64,000 nucleotides of DNA, taken from NCBI GenBank assembly GCA_029962745.1, contig CM057154.1:32984424-33048423 (forward strand), in the 5' to 3' direction. The DNA is from Echinometra lucunter (Eukaryota; Echinodermata; Echinoidea; Camarodonta; Echinometridae). Below the pieces are notes generated by a model. That model did no database searches, had not been told where the DNA came from, and saw only the letters and a program-made list of their open reading frames with translations. The position numbers were made by a program, and so were the translations under genes. Below are positions 1 through 11,855 of the stretch, in pieces; position 1 is the first letter of the stretch, and every line of letters starts with the position of its first letter.

Positions 1-1062
1 TGCAAAAGTTAGAAATTAACAGGAGTTTAGAATGAATTGGCTCTGAAAGTTCAAAAGCTTCAACAAGACATGAAACTGAAAAGAAAAGTTCATAAAAATC
101 AGTGAGGAAGAATTTTACTTTTTGTTTTACTTCTACAAACAAAATTCCCCTATAGAGCTCCTGTGTAAACAAAATCAACAACCTCCAAAATTTACAGTGA
201 CCTATATGATTAAGGATAACAAATTCTCTGAAATACCTTACATTTTCTGTTCTCAGTTTTCTTTTTAGAGATCAAATATATGAACATATCTACGTAAATC
301 TTTCTTTAAAGTGAAAAATAAACATAACAGCTTCATCTTTATGTTCTAGCAACATCAATGATTTTAAAAATGCAGTTAAATGAGAAAATGATTTAACCCA
401 TTCGTGACAGAGGTCCACATTTTGTGGTTTGACCTAATAACTTTTGATGCAAAGCCCTAAAATTCATACCAAATACATGAGCAGAAAGAGCAAAAAATTC
501 TACGCAAACTGTACCCATTTTGGTTGCGTCAATATTTGTTGTTTGATGCTGAAGAGTTTTTAAAGGAAAATAAGCATTACAATCCTTAAATTGGCAATGT
601 GATAGAAAGTTTAAAATCACCATTATCCCCTGAAAATTGGCAACTTTTTGACTTCTCATCAAAATTTCTGTCAATTTATATTCATTTCAGATACATGATG
701 TTTTATAAGAAAAATGTAGCAATAAAATAAAAATGTTGGTGTTGCCAATTTGAAGAATGAAAACTGATCAAATTAGACTTTAAATAATTCCTGTCACGAA
801 TGGGTTAAAGTTGCTTTGGGAGTTTTAAATTGCCCTTTCGTGGTTGCTTGCAACTCTATGAGACTAAGGGAGCAGAGGGCGGCCTAGCGGTAACATCCAT
901 AGACAGCTCTTTGTCTTCTACTTACAAACTGAATCTGAACCTGACTCGCATCTTTCAGATGATGATCTTAAAGGTTGGTCTTAAACCTACACCCGTCTGT
1001 AAAAACCCAATCACACAACGTGCTGTTTGTTTGTGGTTCAACCAGGGAAGAAAGTATCTTAC
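1..1062 (-). other. Partial COX6A intron 2, reaching the left edge
   Basis: This follows the exon 2 donor on the minus strand. Apart from the MITE at 397-804 I see only AT-rich sequence, and no reading frame here continues COX6A. Confidence 0.7.
397..804. mobile_element. TTAA-flanked piggyBac-type MITE, copy 1
   Basis: The 408 bp element has termini CCCATTCGTGACAG and the inverse CTGTCACGAATGGG. It sits between TTAA duplications at 393-396 and 805-808. TTAA targets with CCC..GGG ends are typical of piggyBac elements. An open frame across it is not a gene: the same frame recurs in the other copies simply because the DNA does. Confidence 0.85.
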
Positions 1063-4000
1063 CTTTGTCCTAATCCTAAGATGTGGGTATGCAACAAACT
1101 CAGGCTTGTGATGTTCTAGATGAGCCTTGTGTTCCATCTCTCCTTTGTAGGCATTCACCATACAGAACACCACACCGGGAAATGCTACCAGGAAAGACAT
1201 GTATTTCCATGTCTTGGCAGAACCTAGGAAAAGAATTTAAAGAAAGAAAAGAAAAATTACTAAAATTGGTAAGTTTTCCATTGCTAAAGTAGCAAGGATT
1301 TCTAACAAGACTGACTAAGCACTAGGGGAGGAAATTTTGAGAAAAAGTGAGTATTTGTGGGGATTAGACACAAATGATAAAAGCGACACAAGTCCTCTCT
1401 CTACCTGGTCATAAAAATTAGCCAATTTTCGCAGCTGGAATTTTGGAAACAATATCCCGTCTCTCTTGACCTAAATCAATGGAAATTTATTACAAAGTAA
1501 TAAAATCGGAAATAATTTTTAAAAATCTGTCTTTTTTATTTAGAAGACAAATTTATTACAGGATTTCTAATGTTAATCTGAATTTTTATAATTTGAAATT
1601 CTCTTTCTTGTCTCTGCATTCACTTGCTTTTTTTATAAATGAAATATACATCTGCAGGAATTTGATTTAAAATATCATCTTGCATGATGAAATCTGTTTT
1701 CTGACTTTTCCAACAATTCTCAGAAAAGAAACAACAAAAATGAACAAAGAAACAAAATTAAATCACAAACCCAGTCTGTGTCAAAAAACAAAATATTGCA
1801 CTTCTGAATTTCTGTTGACCATAAAGAGGCTAATGGAAGAGGAATAAAAGTGTTCAGGAAGAGAGGTTAACAAGCATTTCATTTTTGGGTGGCTGTCGCT
1901 ATGTACCAAACGTTAGAGGGCGCAATTTTTGGACTGACACAAAATCGGCAACAGGAAAGTGTAACAAAAATCAAGGTGTGACACCCTGCCGATAATTGTT
2001 TGTTAAATACCTAATTTTCATTCCCGGCATTAAAATTTTCCCGGCATTAAAATTTTCCTAAAAATAGAGAATTTACCGGTCATATACGTACCAAATATAA
2101 GAGCAGATGAAAAAAAATTAATATTGAAAAATGGCGACGAAACTTTGACAACATAAATGCATTAAAATCCCGATGTCCTCTGTTGCTATTTGTAAGTTAT
2201 CTCGATCAGGAATATTGATATCTCAACCTCCATATCAATTTTTTTATTATTTATTCAGCGGAATTTGTGAAATCCGAGTCGGAAACAGGGTGTGTCATTG
2301 AAGGGAATTGAATGCCGTAACTGCGCACCCCGAGACTTCCCCGGGGCTGGACATGAAGAACTCGCCCTCAGTCACAGCAGTGTGTATCGCGCACGCCAGC
2401 GGGTTTGCCGTGGTCTTGCCCCGAGAGTTCCCCACTACAGCGTGTATAGCGTATAGTGACAGGTGCTGTGTCTGCGCGTCACTGCTGTGATTGTGCCGAT
2501 TTGCCGGTTTGGTCAACTCTGTATTATTTGTATTTCAAATGTTTTACTGTCCAGTCTTGTACATGTATTGTGTTTGCTCCATAACCTGTCTGTCAGCATG
2601 CCTTTATGTTACTCTGTTGCAACACCTGCTTATTTCCTTTTGTGTTAACAGCATTCCTTTTCTAATAGCTACCATGCCCTTTTCATGTCTTAGCTAATAT
2701 TCATGTGGTGTATATGCCTTCTTATCTTATTGGTTAATTTGTTATACAGACTCGCAAATATTCAGTTTATCTATTCTTTGCCTTATTCATATGTATTTAT
2801 TTTATGTAAATTAACATGTGTAATAAACCTTTGGGGTTTTGAGTAGAGAAGCCCAGAGCAGTCTCTACCAGGCATTCATAGTGTAAACACCTGCCTACTT
2901 TTTATGCCCTGCCTAGCCCACGCCCATAGAGCCATCCTACAACATCAACCCACCGTTTCCAACACAAATATTTATTCATTGTCTTAATGAGAAATATGTG
3001 AAAGAAATTTCTATATATTTTGGAATAATCTTGTTGTTTTTCTTAGCTGAATTTTGAATCACTTGCCTTGGATTTGGTTTCAGAATCAAACTTGTTTGCT
3101 GTTGTTGGTCATGCCTCTCATCAAACACAATTTCATTTGTGGTTTTTTGTTTCTGAGAGATTCTGAGAAAATACATGTAGATCACTGAATATAAATCTCA
3201 TCATTTCCAGTTTTATTTTAATAGTTTCTATATTAAAAATCTTTTAAGCATGCAGATATACCAGAACATACATGTTTCTTTTTTCCACTTGCAAGGTTGA
3301 TTGTAGAAGTATGATAACAAATCAAAAGGACATGAAGGACTTTTTTTTAAAATTTGTGATTTTGTGACCTTTTATCTTGCATTTCCATAATTTTAATGAC
3401 AATATTGTGGATGGATAGGTGAACCTGGATGAACAGATGTACATGCACAACATTCAAATGGATAAGACTTTACTAGACATGTCTGATACAATTGGACAAG
3501 TTACTACCATTTTGACAATTTACATGGCTGCAAAAACTAAGAAAATTTCTTTGGCAATATAGTAAAGAAGTAATCAACTTTCAGTTATGAACTGGAATCA
3601 TAACAAGAAGAAGAAACATTGTCCTTTCTATTTTGACAATGAAATACTGATTTTCATTTCTCCCCACCCTTGTCTTTGTTCTTTATTTTTTTATTTTTCA
3701 CACACACAATAAAGACAACTTATGAAAAAAGTGAAACAGTTGAAGCAGCATATTTTTCCTTTCAAATCCAGAAGCGTATGCATTGTAAAGTATAACAATA
3801 ATTTCCTGAGCTGTTTGAAAAGAAACAAAACATTATATATGGTAAATCCTCTTTGATATGAAATAAATAGATTTAGACTTACATACATAGTACATTTTAT
3901 GACAGTTTGCAAACTTTTAAAAACAATGCACTCTTGCTCCACTTGGTGCAGTCTCTGTGTACAAAATCACAAAAATGGTATGCCTGTTCATGTAGTGTTT

Positions 4001-5998
4001 GGCGTCAGAATTGCTGTTTTGGGGAGCTTTAAAAGGTAATCTTTTAGTGAGAGTTATGATGTGAATGATGGCTTAAAATCTTAGAGTAGGCTCTTTTAAC
4101 ACAAAAACAGTTACTTGTTAGTGATGTGTGTTTTGATGTCTTTTTTTCAACTTGAAATTTTTATGCAAGTCCCTAACGTGGTTTAGCATGCCATACATGG
4201 ACACACACACACAAAAAAAAGGGCAAACCCGGAGAATAGGGGACCGGGGGCCCGTTTCACGAAACCGTCATAAGTCAACTTCTCAGCTAAGATCGCCGCT
4301 AGTTGGCTAGTTGTCTGCTACGCGTTTCACGAAGCCGTGTTTGCCAAGATCAACGCCAACATCCCGGCTAAAAACTTATTACGCCTCTGACCCTGTCATA
4401 TCTTTTTTCGTTGATATGCAGCGCCATCACATGTCACTAATTTGGCAGATTATGGCTGGCCAAAGTGGAAGCTACATGGATTTTAAAAATAATTAAAATC
4501 TATCTTTTCTACGAGTTCTTAAAATCAGTAATTCATCCTTGCTTATGTATAAATATTGTATTTCATGTTTCATATGAAATGAGCTGCAAAAAAGGTTTTC
4601 TAGGGGGTTTCTCCCGTGATTGTGACATCTCACGATGAACGCAATTCTGCCACGTCAGGCAAGGCATAGTCAAAGGGATAGTCTATACATTTCAGACCCG
4701 TATTTATTTTAAAATAACTTATATCGTAGATTTTTAAACAAAATACCTTTCAAGACACATATTTTAGCTTGTAATTTGCCAAAATTGTGCATATATCAAC
4801 GTTTTGGTCAACCATTATGCTGGATAAATATTTAATTTGCCTCTTTTTTTACGATCATTAACGTAAGTGTTTATTTTGCAAATCTATTGTCCCGGGGGTA
4901 CCCATCTTACGTTCAAAACGACAATGAACTTAATTACTAAAAACAGAATTTTGTAACTTTTTCTTTGGTGTAATCTGCCTAATTTGAAAAATATCTTGTA
5001 TCTATAACCCCTTGCTACTATTTCTAATCTTTGCATTCACCAGTTCACTCAAATAATTGCACTTTTAATAAAATTCTTTCACAAAATATACATGTTACTG
5101 TGATCAAGGCTATGTACTGTCACATTTCCTCATCGATTCACGAGATATTTAGCTAGCAAAGCCTAGCATGCTCTTCGTGAAACGGTTTAGCAAGATCAGA
5201 GTCATCTCCGTAGTTGGCGGACAAAGATATGACTAACTTGGCGTTGGTTTCCAGAAACAGGCCCCAGAATGCGTGCGCATGCCATTCATACAGTGCAGAG
5301 ATCGGCAGAGACAGCCGAGGGTCAGGGTATGTGACAAGTCCATAATCGAGTTCAAAATGACCTTACAATATGTTATCAGGCAATAATAATAATATTCTAA
5401 TATATGACATTTTCAGATTTTCAGATTTTTGGTTATGTGATGAAAATAATTTTGATTTTGGCCAGAAATGTCGTCAAATTCACAAACGTTTCATCGCTGA
5501 ATCTTGTGCAGATCGTCCCCGTCGCCGCTGCCACCATGGCCACTGGCATGACTGGGCTGCATTTGCTTGCACACAAGTACATATGCGCATATGCCCGCAC
5601 GTTCCGGTCCCCTATTCTCCTGGTTTGCCAAAAAAAAGTGGTGTTTTTTTTTCTGCTGGAAAGCTGAGTGAGAATTTATTTTTAACAATAAAGCGAATTT
5701 TGGACAGTCTGCGACTAGTCTACGACTACGTGACGAGCACTGTCAATGAAATGGCCGTGCTGGCGAGCCGGTTCCGCATTACTGATGAGTGATACTGTGC
5801 AACTGCAGCTGCGTGTAGTCAATGCTGCCGAGATTTAAAAAAAAAATACTAATTAATTAGAAGACATATATAAACATAATTTGAATACAGCATACCTGCA
5901 GCATCTTCTGCTGCTGGTCCATGTGCTGCTGTCGATGATCTCCTTGTCAATGATGTAGAAAATTGACGGCGAAGGATGTTCATCATTTGAGAGGCCAT
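1063..5998 (-). CDS. COX6A: Cytochrome c oxidase subunit 6A, mitochondrial; 5' two coding exons, 3' end off the window
   Basis: Nuclear-encoded accessory subunit of respiratory complex IV in the inner mitochondrial membrane. Coding exon 1 is 5998-5896 (ATG in good context, A at -3 and G at +4). It encodes an Arg/Ser-rich presequence ([16 protein letters not shown]) followed by [12 protein letters not shown]. Exon 2 is 1223-1063 and completes a split Gly codon. It encodes [19 protein letters not shown], a single membrane helix, then the family signature [14 protein letters not shown]. Junctions are consensus: donor gcag|gtatg, acceptor ttcctag|g, donor aaag|gtaag. The 103 and 161 nt exons give 88 residues and end in phase 0. 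The usual PFPWGDG-type C-terminus (about 25-30 residues) is absent to the left, so the last exon lies beyond base 1. Intron 1 is 4672 bp. I cannot separate muscle-type from liver-type paralogs. Confidence 0.93.
2291..2945 (+). other. CpG-rich segment followed by T-rich tract and AATAAA; possible solo LTR
   Basis: A GC/CpG-rich block (about 2310-2500) is followed by a T-rich stretch, an AATAAA at 2821-2826 and a GT-rich tail. The segment starts with tgtgtc and ends near cctaca. This order resembles U3-R-U5 of a solo LTR, but I could not define a clean target duplication and no internal retroelement frames are present. A transcribed non-coding exon is an alternative. Confidence 0.2.
4247..5265. 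mobile_element. Foldback element with GGGGC..TTTCA..GAAACC termini, copy A
   Basis: The left end (gggcccgtttcacgaaacc) and right end (ggtttccagaaacaggcccc) form imperfect terminal inverted repeats. Subterminal blocks (cgtttcacgaagccgtgttt; ctcttcgtgaaacggttta) are also inverted. There is no transposase frame inside the 1.0 kb, so it is non-autonomous. It is related in end sequence to 7527-8711. Confidence 0.7.
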
Positions 5999-6717
5999 TT
6001 TACAATTTTTGGTCTTTCAGCTCAGCTGTCTCGTTCAGAAAAATGCGTCTTTCAACACAATTTTCATATATTTTTTAAGTTTGTAGTTTTGAAATTTCAT
6101 TCGAAAAATAAAAATATTTTTCTTAATTATTTGAAATATTATATAATTTTATAATTATATTTAAATTGATTAATAAATACACTTGATACAAACAATATCT
6201 ATAACAAGAGGAGGGTCATCTTTATTTATCGTTGCTATCCGTGTAACGAGGATCCTACCTGAATTCATGTTTCTGCATTTTATGATAGCCATAATTGTGG
6301 GATCACAAGATCAACCGTAAAGACGAATAAGTAAGTTATTGATAATTGAAATATGTAGATTTTATTTTCTATCGAACTCTTTTGTTCTATTTTTAACGTC
6401 AGTTCAAGGGACAGGATAGTCTGCTGCAGCCATCGGGTTCAACTGCAACTGGCCAGCTGCTATGTGAGCTTCATCAAGTCACAACCCCGATACTTCCCCG
6501 CCTCCTGCCCAAACAGCAGTGGTGGTGTCATTCATCACGTGTGCATTTATGCATGACTCAAAATAATGTGAAATAAATTATTTATGCAAATGTATGTTTT
6601 GTGAATGTAAATGTAAATAGAAACTGTTATGAACGATTCATGAATGAAACATAAGCAACCCTACCATTTCCATTGACATTGTATTTGTAAATCTTGAGTC
6701 TTGACTTGACTTTTCTT

Positions 6718-7231
6718 CCCGGGGGGGGGGGGGGGGGGGTCACTTCCATTGAAGAGTGGACAGCATCCGCGAGAAAAAAAATGCGGAAAAAGGGTATTTT
6801 TTCAGGGGTAGGCGCGGAACGCGAATAGAGTGTCAAAAACGCCCAAAAATGAAAAAAAGCCCAAAAATGAAAAAAAGCCCCCTAAATCATGTAAATCACG
6901 GTAATCTAAACGCGAAAAGGGTATGTAATTTGCACCGACTGTAACAAGACCCGTGAACGGAAAATCCTATAATGCCTGTGTAACGGTGAATTATCTCGAG
7001 ATAAAAACGGCTCCAAACTTTCAATGGACCCCATTAACACACTCAAGATATGAAAATGGGAATATCCTCGTTTAGGGTGTGCAAATCTGCGACATCTGCA
7101 CAAAATCCATGTTTAGGGTGTCCTAGCGGCCTGCCCTTGAATCCTCGTTTAGGGTGCTTTTTTAGGACGATTCTCGCGGATGCTGTCCACTCTTCAATGG
7201 AAGTGACCCCCCCCCCCCCCCCCCCCCCGGG
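6718..7231. mobile_element. 514 bp foldback MITE with poly-G/poly-C ends and 8 bp target duplication
   Basis: The arms are about 55 bp: CCC plus a G19 run then tcacttccattgaagagtgg on the left (6718-6773), and the inverse on the right (7172-7231) ending in a C22 run. It is flanked by the direct repeat CTTTTCTT at 6710-6717 and 7232-7239. An 8 bp duplication suggests hAT-type mobilisation. The interior has short direct repeats (cccaaaaatgaaaaaaagcc; tttagggtg) and no gene. Confidence 0.82.
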
Positions 7232-7526
7232 CTTTTCTTTGACTTTGATTGAATAATTTGAAAATTGAATTAGTCTACAGAGTCAAGTCTCAAGACTGTG
7301 TCAAGAGACTGTCTGTGTCTGCACAAAAATTATTATAAATAGATCTACTGCATGTGCATTTAATAAGAAGAGTGACCATTATTCAATAAGACTCTTCATT
7401 TCAAATTTGTAGCTATTCTACATGTAGACCCTAGAATTCAGAATTTCATGGTATTGAAGTGACATGGTTTATTCAGAACAAAACTCATCCAGCTAAAAGT
7501 TGAATTGAGATCTTTTTAAAAATACT

Positions 7527-8711
7527 GGGGCACATTTCATGAAACCGTCATAACTACAAGATCGGCAATGTCGCTCAAGTTGTCCGCTAAGTGTTTCACA
7601 AAGCCGTCTTTGCCAAGACCAATGACAGCTTCCGTGACAAATGACTTGTCGCTCCTCCAAACCTGTCATATCTTTTCAGCATGCCACCACAGTCAGCTTT
7701 TTATCAGGATATGGATAGCGCATTGGGGCAGCGAATAAATAATGAATGCTTTTAGTAAAACAATTATTTCTTAAATTTCAATCACTGACTTATCAAACAG
7801 TTACTGCAGACATTGAACTAAAAGTACAGCATTAATATCCTACATGATATTACAATATTTTAATCCTCCAGCAACTTCCAGCAAGTATATGAAATTAATA
7901 TTTATTGTCCCCACATAGTCTACCATAAAAGAGGGGGTAGTCTGTATTTATAAACCCATAAGAATGATGACAATTCATTATGTATGTATTTTTGCTACAT
8001 TTTTCATTTTTCAAGTATGAAATTTAATGAAATCATACCATATACATTATGAAATAAATTTAGATCTAAATCTTGATCAGGAAATGTCCGAATCCAATTT
8101 GAAAAAGAAAACAAAACAGACTTAAGGTCTTAATTCAATAATCTGTCGATTATGGTATCCTGCAAATTACAAATCTAGATTCACAAATCGCAACATCACA
8201 TTTTAGAAATTCCTAGATGTTGATATTAACATAATTTTCATATGAATGCAATCTCTATAATTATTTCTATAAATTCTTATGAACGTTTTCTATATTTTGG
8301 GACAGTTATTGCAAAACTGAGTTTAAAGTTCCTGAATAAGATTCATCTGATTGGTGATTTCATAAGAAAATGTTCTTTTTTTCACAATCACAATACCGCC
8401 ATCTACGACGCAATCTGAAGAAGCCCCCAGTTGGAGGCGAAAGAAACTCACTAAAAAGGTACAAATTTTTTCTTGATTGTGAAAAAAAAGGAACATTTTC
8501 TTATGAGTTTAAAGTTGTGTTTGGATAATTGACAATAATTGACAATAAAACGGATTGTGGTAGGGACTATTTTTTCTAGCCGGTAGTATCAATATCACAA
8601 ATTTGAGAGATGTCAGGCTTTCGTGAAACACTTTGTCAGCTTCATGACATCTCCGTAGATCATCGACAAGAGGTATGACTGTCATGGAGTTGGTTTCATG
8701 AAATGCACCCC
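7527..8711. mobile_element. Foldback element, GGGGCACATTTCATGAAACC termini, copy B
   Basis: The right end is the near-perfect inverse (ggtttcatgaaatgcacccc), with inverted subterminal blocks around gtgtttcacaaagccgtc and ggctttcgtgaaacac. Nested inside is a 142 bp hairpin at about 8362-8503 whose arms read ataagaaaatgttc and gaacattttcttat. There is no transposase. Confidence 0.75.
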
Positions 8712-8901
8712 AGGATGATGGATAATCAACATGATTTAGCATCAGTTCATATATAATAGAGAAAATAGTTGAAAAAAAATGATTAGCTAAATTTGTAGTA
8801 GAAAGTTATAATAATAAATTGGAATTATGGTTGTCAATAAACAGACAGAGGATTTATTATAAAGTTTATTAAAATGCTAAATTGGTTACTTTATGTTTGG
8901 T

Positions 8902-9425
8902 AATTTGGGAACAAGCAAAACCCCTTGGCACCGTAAGAGTTAAAGGCAAAGTCCACCCCAGAAGTTTCACTGTTTCAATAAAAGGGGTTAAATTTGGACA
9001 GCATTTTAAAAAAGAAATGAGCAAAATCGGTCAAAGAATAAGAAAATTACACTCATTTACATTTTCTAGTAAATTACTCTAGTCAAAGTATGTTATATCA
9101 AAAGCAATTCTTCTGAACATATATTGACTATGGGGGTTAGAAAATATGTGACTTCCAAGAAAATTGAGAAAATGTGAAATTTCATGTACAGAATTAATGG
9201 AGCACTGCGCATATGATGTCATCAGTGTTGCCAATTTGCAGAGCCAAGAGTAATTTACTAGAAAATGTAAATGAGTGTAATTTTCTTATTCTTTGACCGA
9301 TTTTGCTCATTTCTTTTTTAAAATGCTGTTCAAATTTAACCCCTTTTATTGAAACAGTAAAACTTCTGGGGTGGACTTTGCCTTTAACTCTTACGGTGCC
9401 AAGGAGTTTTGCTTGTTCCCAAATT
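8902..9425. repeat. Large inverted repeat with 179 bp arms
   Basis: The left arm 8902-9080 and right arm 9247-9425 are almost exact reverse complements around a 166 bp spacer. Both carry caccgtaagagttaaaggc or its inverse. The frame at 8882-9082 is part of the arm and not a gene. The element is probably a foldback transposon; a transcript would form a long double-stranded hairpin. Confidence 0.85.
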
Positions 9426-11747
9426 CTACCACATCATGAACAATGCTTGCTTTTCAAATGCCCGTAAGTCTTCAATGGTAATTTCAATACAGATAAGTTG
9501 TACACAAAAGTTGTAGAAAATTCATTACCCTTTCAAAAGATACCAAACATTTCCATTAATTCAGTGTCTTCAATGAAAATAATTTGGAAATAGAAATGAG
9601 CTTCCCTCTTGAACTTTCAGTTTTCATTTCCTATGTTTGCTTTTGTTTTATGCTAAAATAAGAATGGATCCTTTCCAAAATTCTGCAGTTTTCTAAAAAT
9701 ATCCTATGGTAGCATATAGTGACTGATAGATATTTTAAATACTATATTTATCCTCAAAACTTTGACATATTTTCATGACCATATCCATTATTCTCAGGGG
9801 AGAAATGGTCCATTGAAAATGTCAAGTGTCTTGGGCACATATACGTGCCATCGGCACTGTAAGAGTTAAGAGTACTCCATCACATTGTAGTCAGTGAAGG
9901 ATTGTGGGACTGTCAATGATTTTAAAAGGAAACTAAAAACACATGACAAAAGTTTTTTCTTGAATGAGTTGTATTTTGATAAAGTTCTGTCAGGGTACTT
10001 TTTTTATTAATCCTTACATTAAAGCACCCTTTCAGGTGGATATATTGTACATTATTAATGTACATGTATGCACTATTATCTCTATTGGTATACTTACTCT
10101 TTATTATACGAGTTTGCCATTTTGCTTATGTTTTCATTTTTAATCTGCACTTCATATCTTTGATGATTTATCAAGATTTCCTGCATGCTGTGTAATGTAC
10201 TATAACAAAACTTGCTCTTTTCTAGTTTTTACATCATAACAGTTCCATCATCCATGTACTTAATGTAAAAAAAGAAAAAAAAAAGAAAAGAGGTATCAAA
10301 TATTTACATTTTTCCTCATGTTTTTCTTTTAAATGTACAATTACACAAATAATGAATGATGGAATACTTCTGATGAAAAATGGTACCTTTTCCCATCATA
10401 TTCTGAAGAGGCAAAAAGTGGGTTTGGAGTATAAAACATGGTACATGTTATCACATAAGGATTTTCTTCATTTACAACTTATCTCAATTGCATTTTCAGA
10501 GAAGTTGGGTTGAGATAATGACATGTTCATGTATCATGCAATAGGTTGTCTGGACAAGAAAAAATAAATTAAAAAGCTAATTATTGGATAGGTTAGATTT
10601 CTTTGTATGTGGCATCTCCCTCTTTTCCTCACATTTTACATAACCAAAGTTTATTTTCTATGAAAATACAATTATGTGTTTTTCCAGACTCAAATAATCA
10701 TTGGAGTTTGTTTGAATCTGTAAATGATTCTTTGTCATTAATAACAGACTTTGAAAATTAATTTTTCAATCATGTTTCACCCATTGCAAACCTTTGATTG
10801 TTAGGGTTTTGTAATTCATGATTTTTTTTATTTAGGTATATTATCATAAGGTGCATAGATTTTAGCAATGAAGACTTCTTACATTGTATGTACAATACAA
10901 GGATGATGATGATAAATATGCTTCAGTAATAGTAGCTTGGTCAATTTTCATACCTTTAAAACACTTAATTATTGTATAAACCCTCAACTTTTTATTATGT
11001 TTCTTCTGTGCGTACATTTATTAATTTTTCTGTTAAAGCAAATCAAAATATCCAATTACAATCATGTTACTCTGTTTTGTTTGAACCATCACAATTTCAT
11101 GGTTTCCTATATATTTTATATTATGTTATTATGTCATATAATTTAATGATAATTGTTCTTATGGATGCTGCCATGCATGTCTGGGTCAGGGTGGAAAGCC
11201 TGTGGGCTACAGTAATTAATTTTACTTTTTGCTTTCCCAGGCAACCTGGGGCATGTATGGTCAGCATCATCTATTCATTTTTCTTCGTATTATTTATTGA
11301 TTTTCTTTTTTACATGTCTTTCTCTTGAATTGCTGAATAAGATAATAATAATTATTATCTATATAGGGCATTTTAGTGGTGCATTAAAAACACATATTTT
11401 TTTTCTTCTGCATGATTTGACTGTGCATTATTAGAGCATATTGTATAAAACACCAAATTCCCCATAGGCTCATGTACAAAATTTGCCATGCAATATTATA
11501 CGATATTGCATGGTCTCTTCACGTGCGCGCAATAAAACAAACATGCGCAATAAGGATTACAATGCGCGGATACGCATTACGCAATACACGCAATGCACAA
11601 ACGACACTTTGATGACATCATAAAGAGATAAGTCAAACTTGTGTGATCAAAATAAATGTATGATGGGGCCGGCCCTTTTTAGTTGCTGAAATGACTTTTA
11701 TTGAATTTTAAATCCCTTTCCTGTTGGGTATAGATAATAATAATTAT

Positions 11748-11855
11748 ATTGGATGGCTTTATTTCATGGAATACCAAGAATATTCCACTCGTTAGGGCCA
11801 ATATTGGCCCTAATTCGTGGAATATTCTCTCGTATCCCATTCAGAGCCATTCAAT
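11748..11855. repeat. 108 bp foldback mini-element
   Basis: The outer arms attggatggct and agccattcaat enclose inner arms gaatattccac and gtggaatattc, centred on the palindrome agggccaatattggccct. The whole interval can fold on itself with almost no loop. Confidence 0.75.

Larger units (their letters stand above)
1224..5895 (-). other. COX6A intron 1
   Basis: The intron between the two recognised COX6A exons. It contains a CpG-rich segment at about 2291-2945 and a foldback element at 4247-5265. The rest is AT-rich and I see no further exon. The plus-strand frame at 5370-5792 lies inside it and is discussed under rejected items. Confidence 0.75.

Noticed and set aside
393..674. 93-codon frame repeated at 13755-13982 and 15106-15387, considered as a small gene family
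   Set aside because: It is the interior of the TTAA-flanked MITEs. Conservation is at DNA level across the whole element, including non-coding parts.
5370..5792. Plus-strand frame of up to 140 codons with a consensus Kozak site (gccaccATGG) at about 5533
   Set aside because: It lies in COX6A intron 1. The predicted peptide has no recognisable domain, runs into a poly-T tract and shows no splice context. The Kozak match alone is weak evidence.
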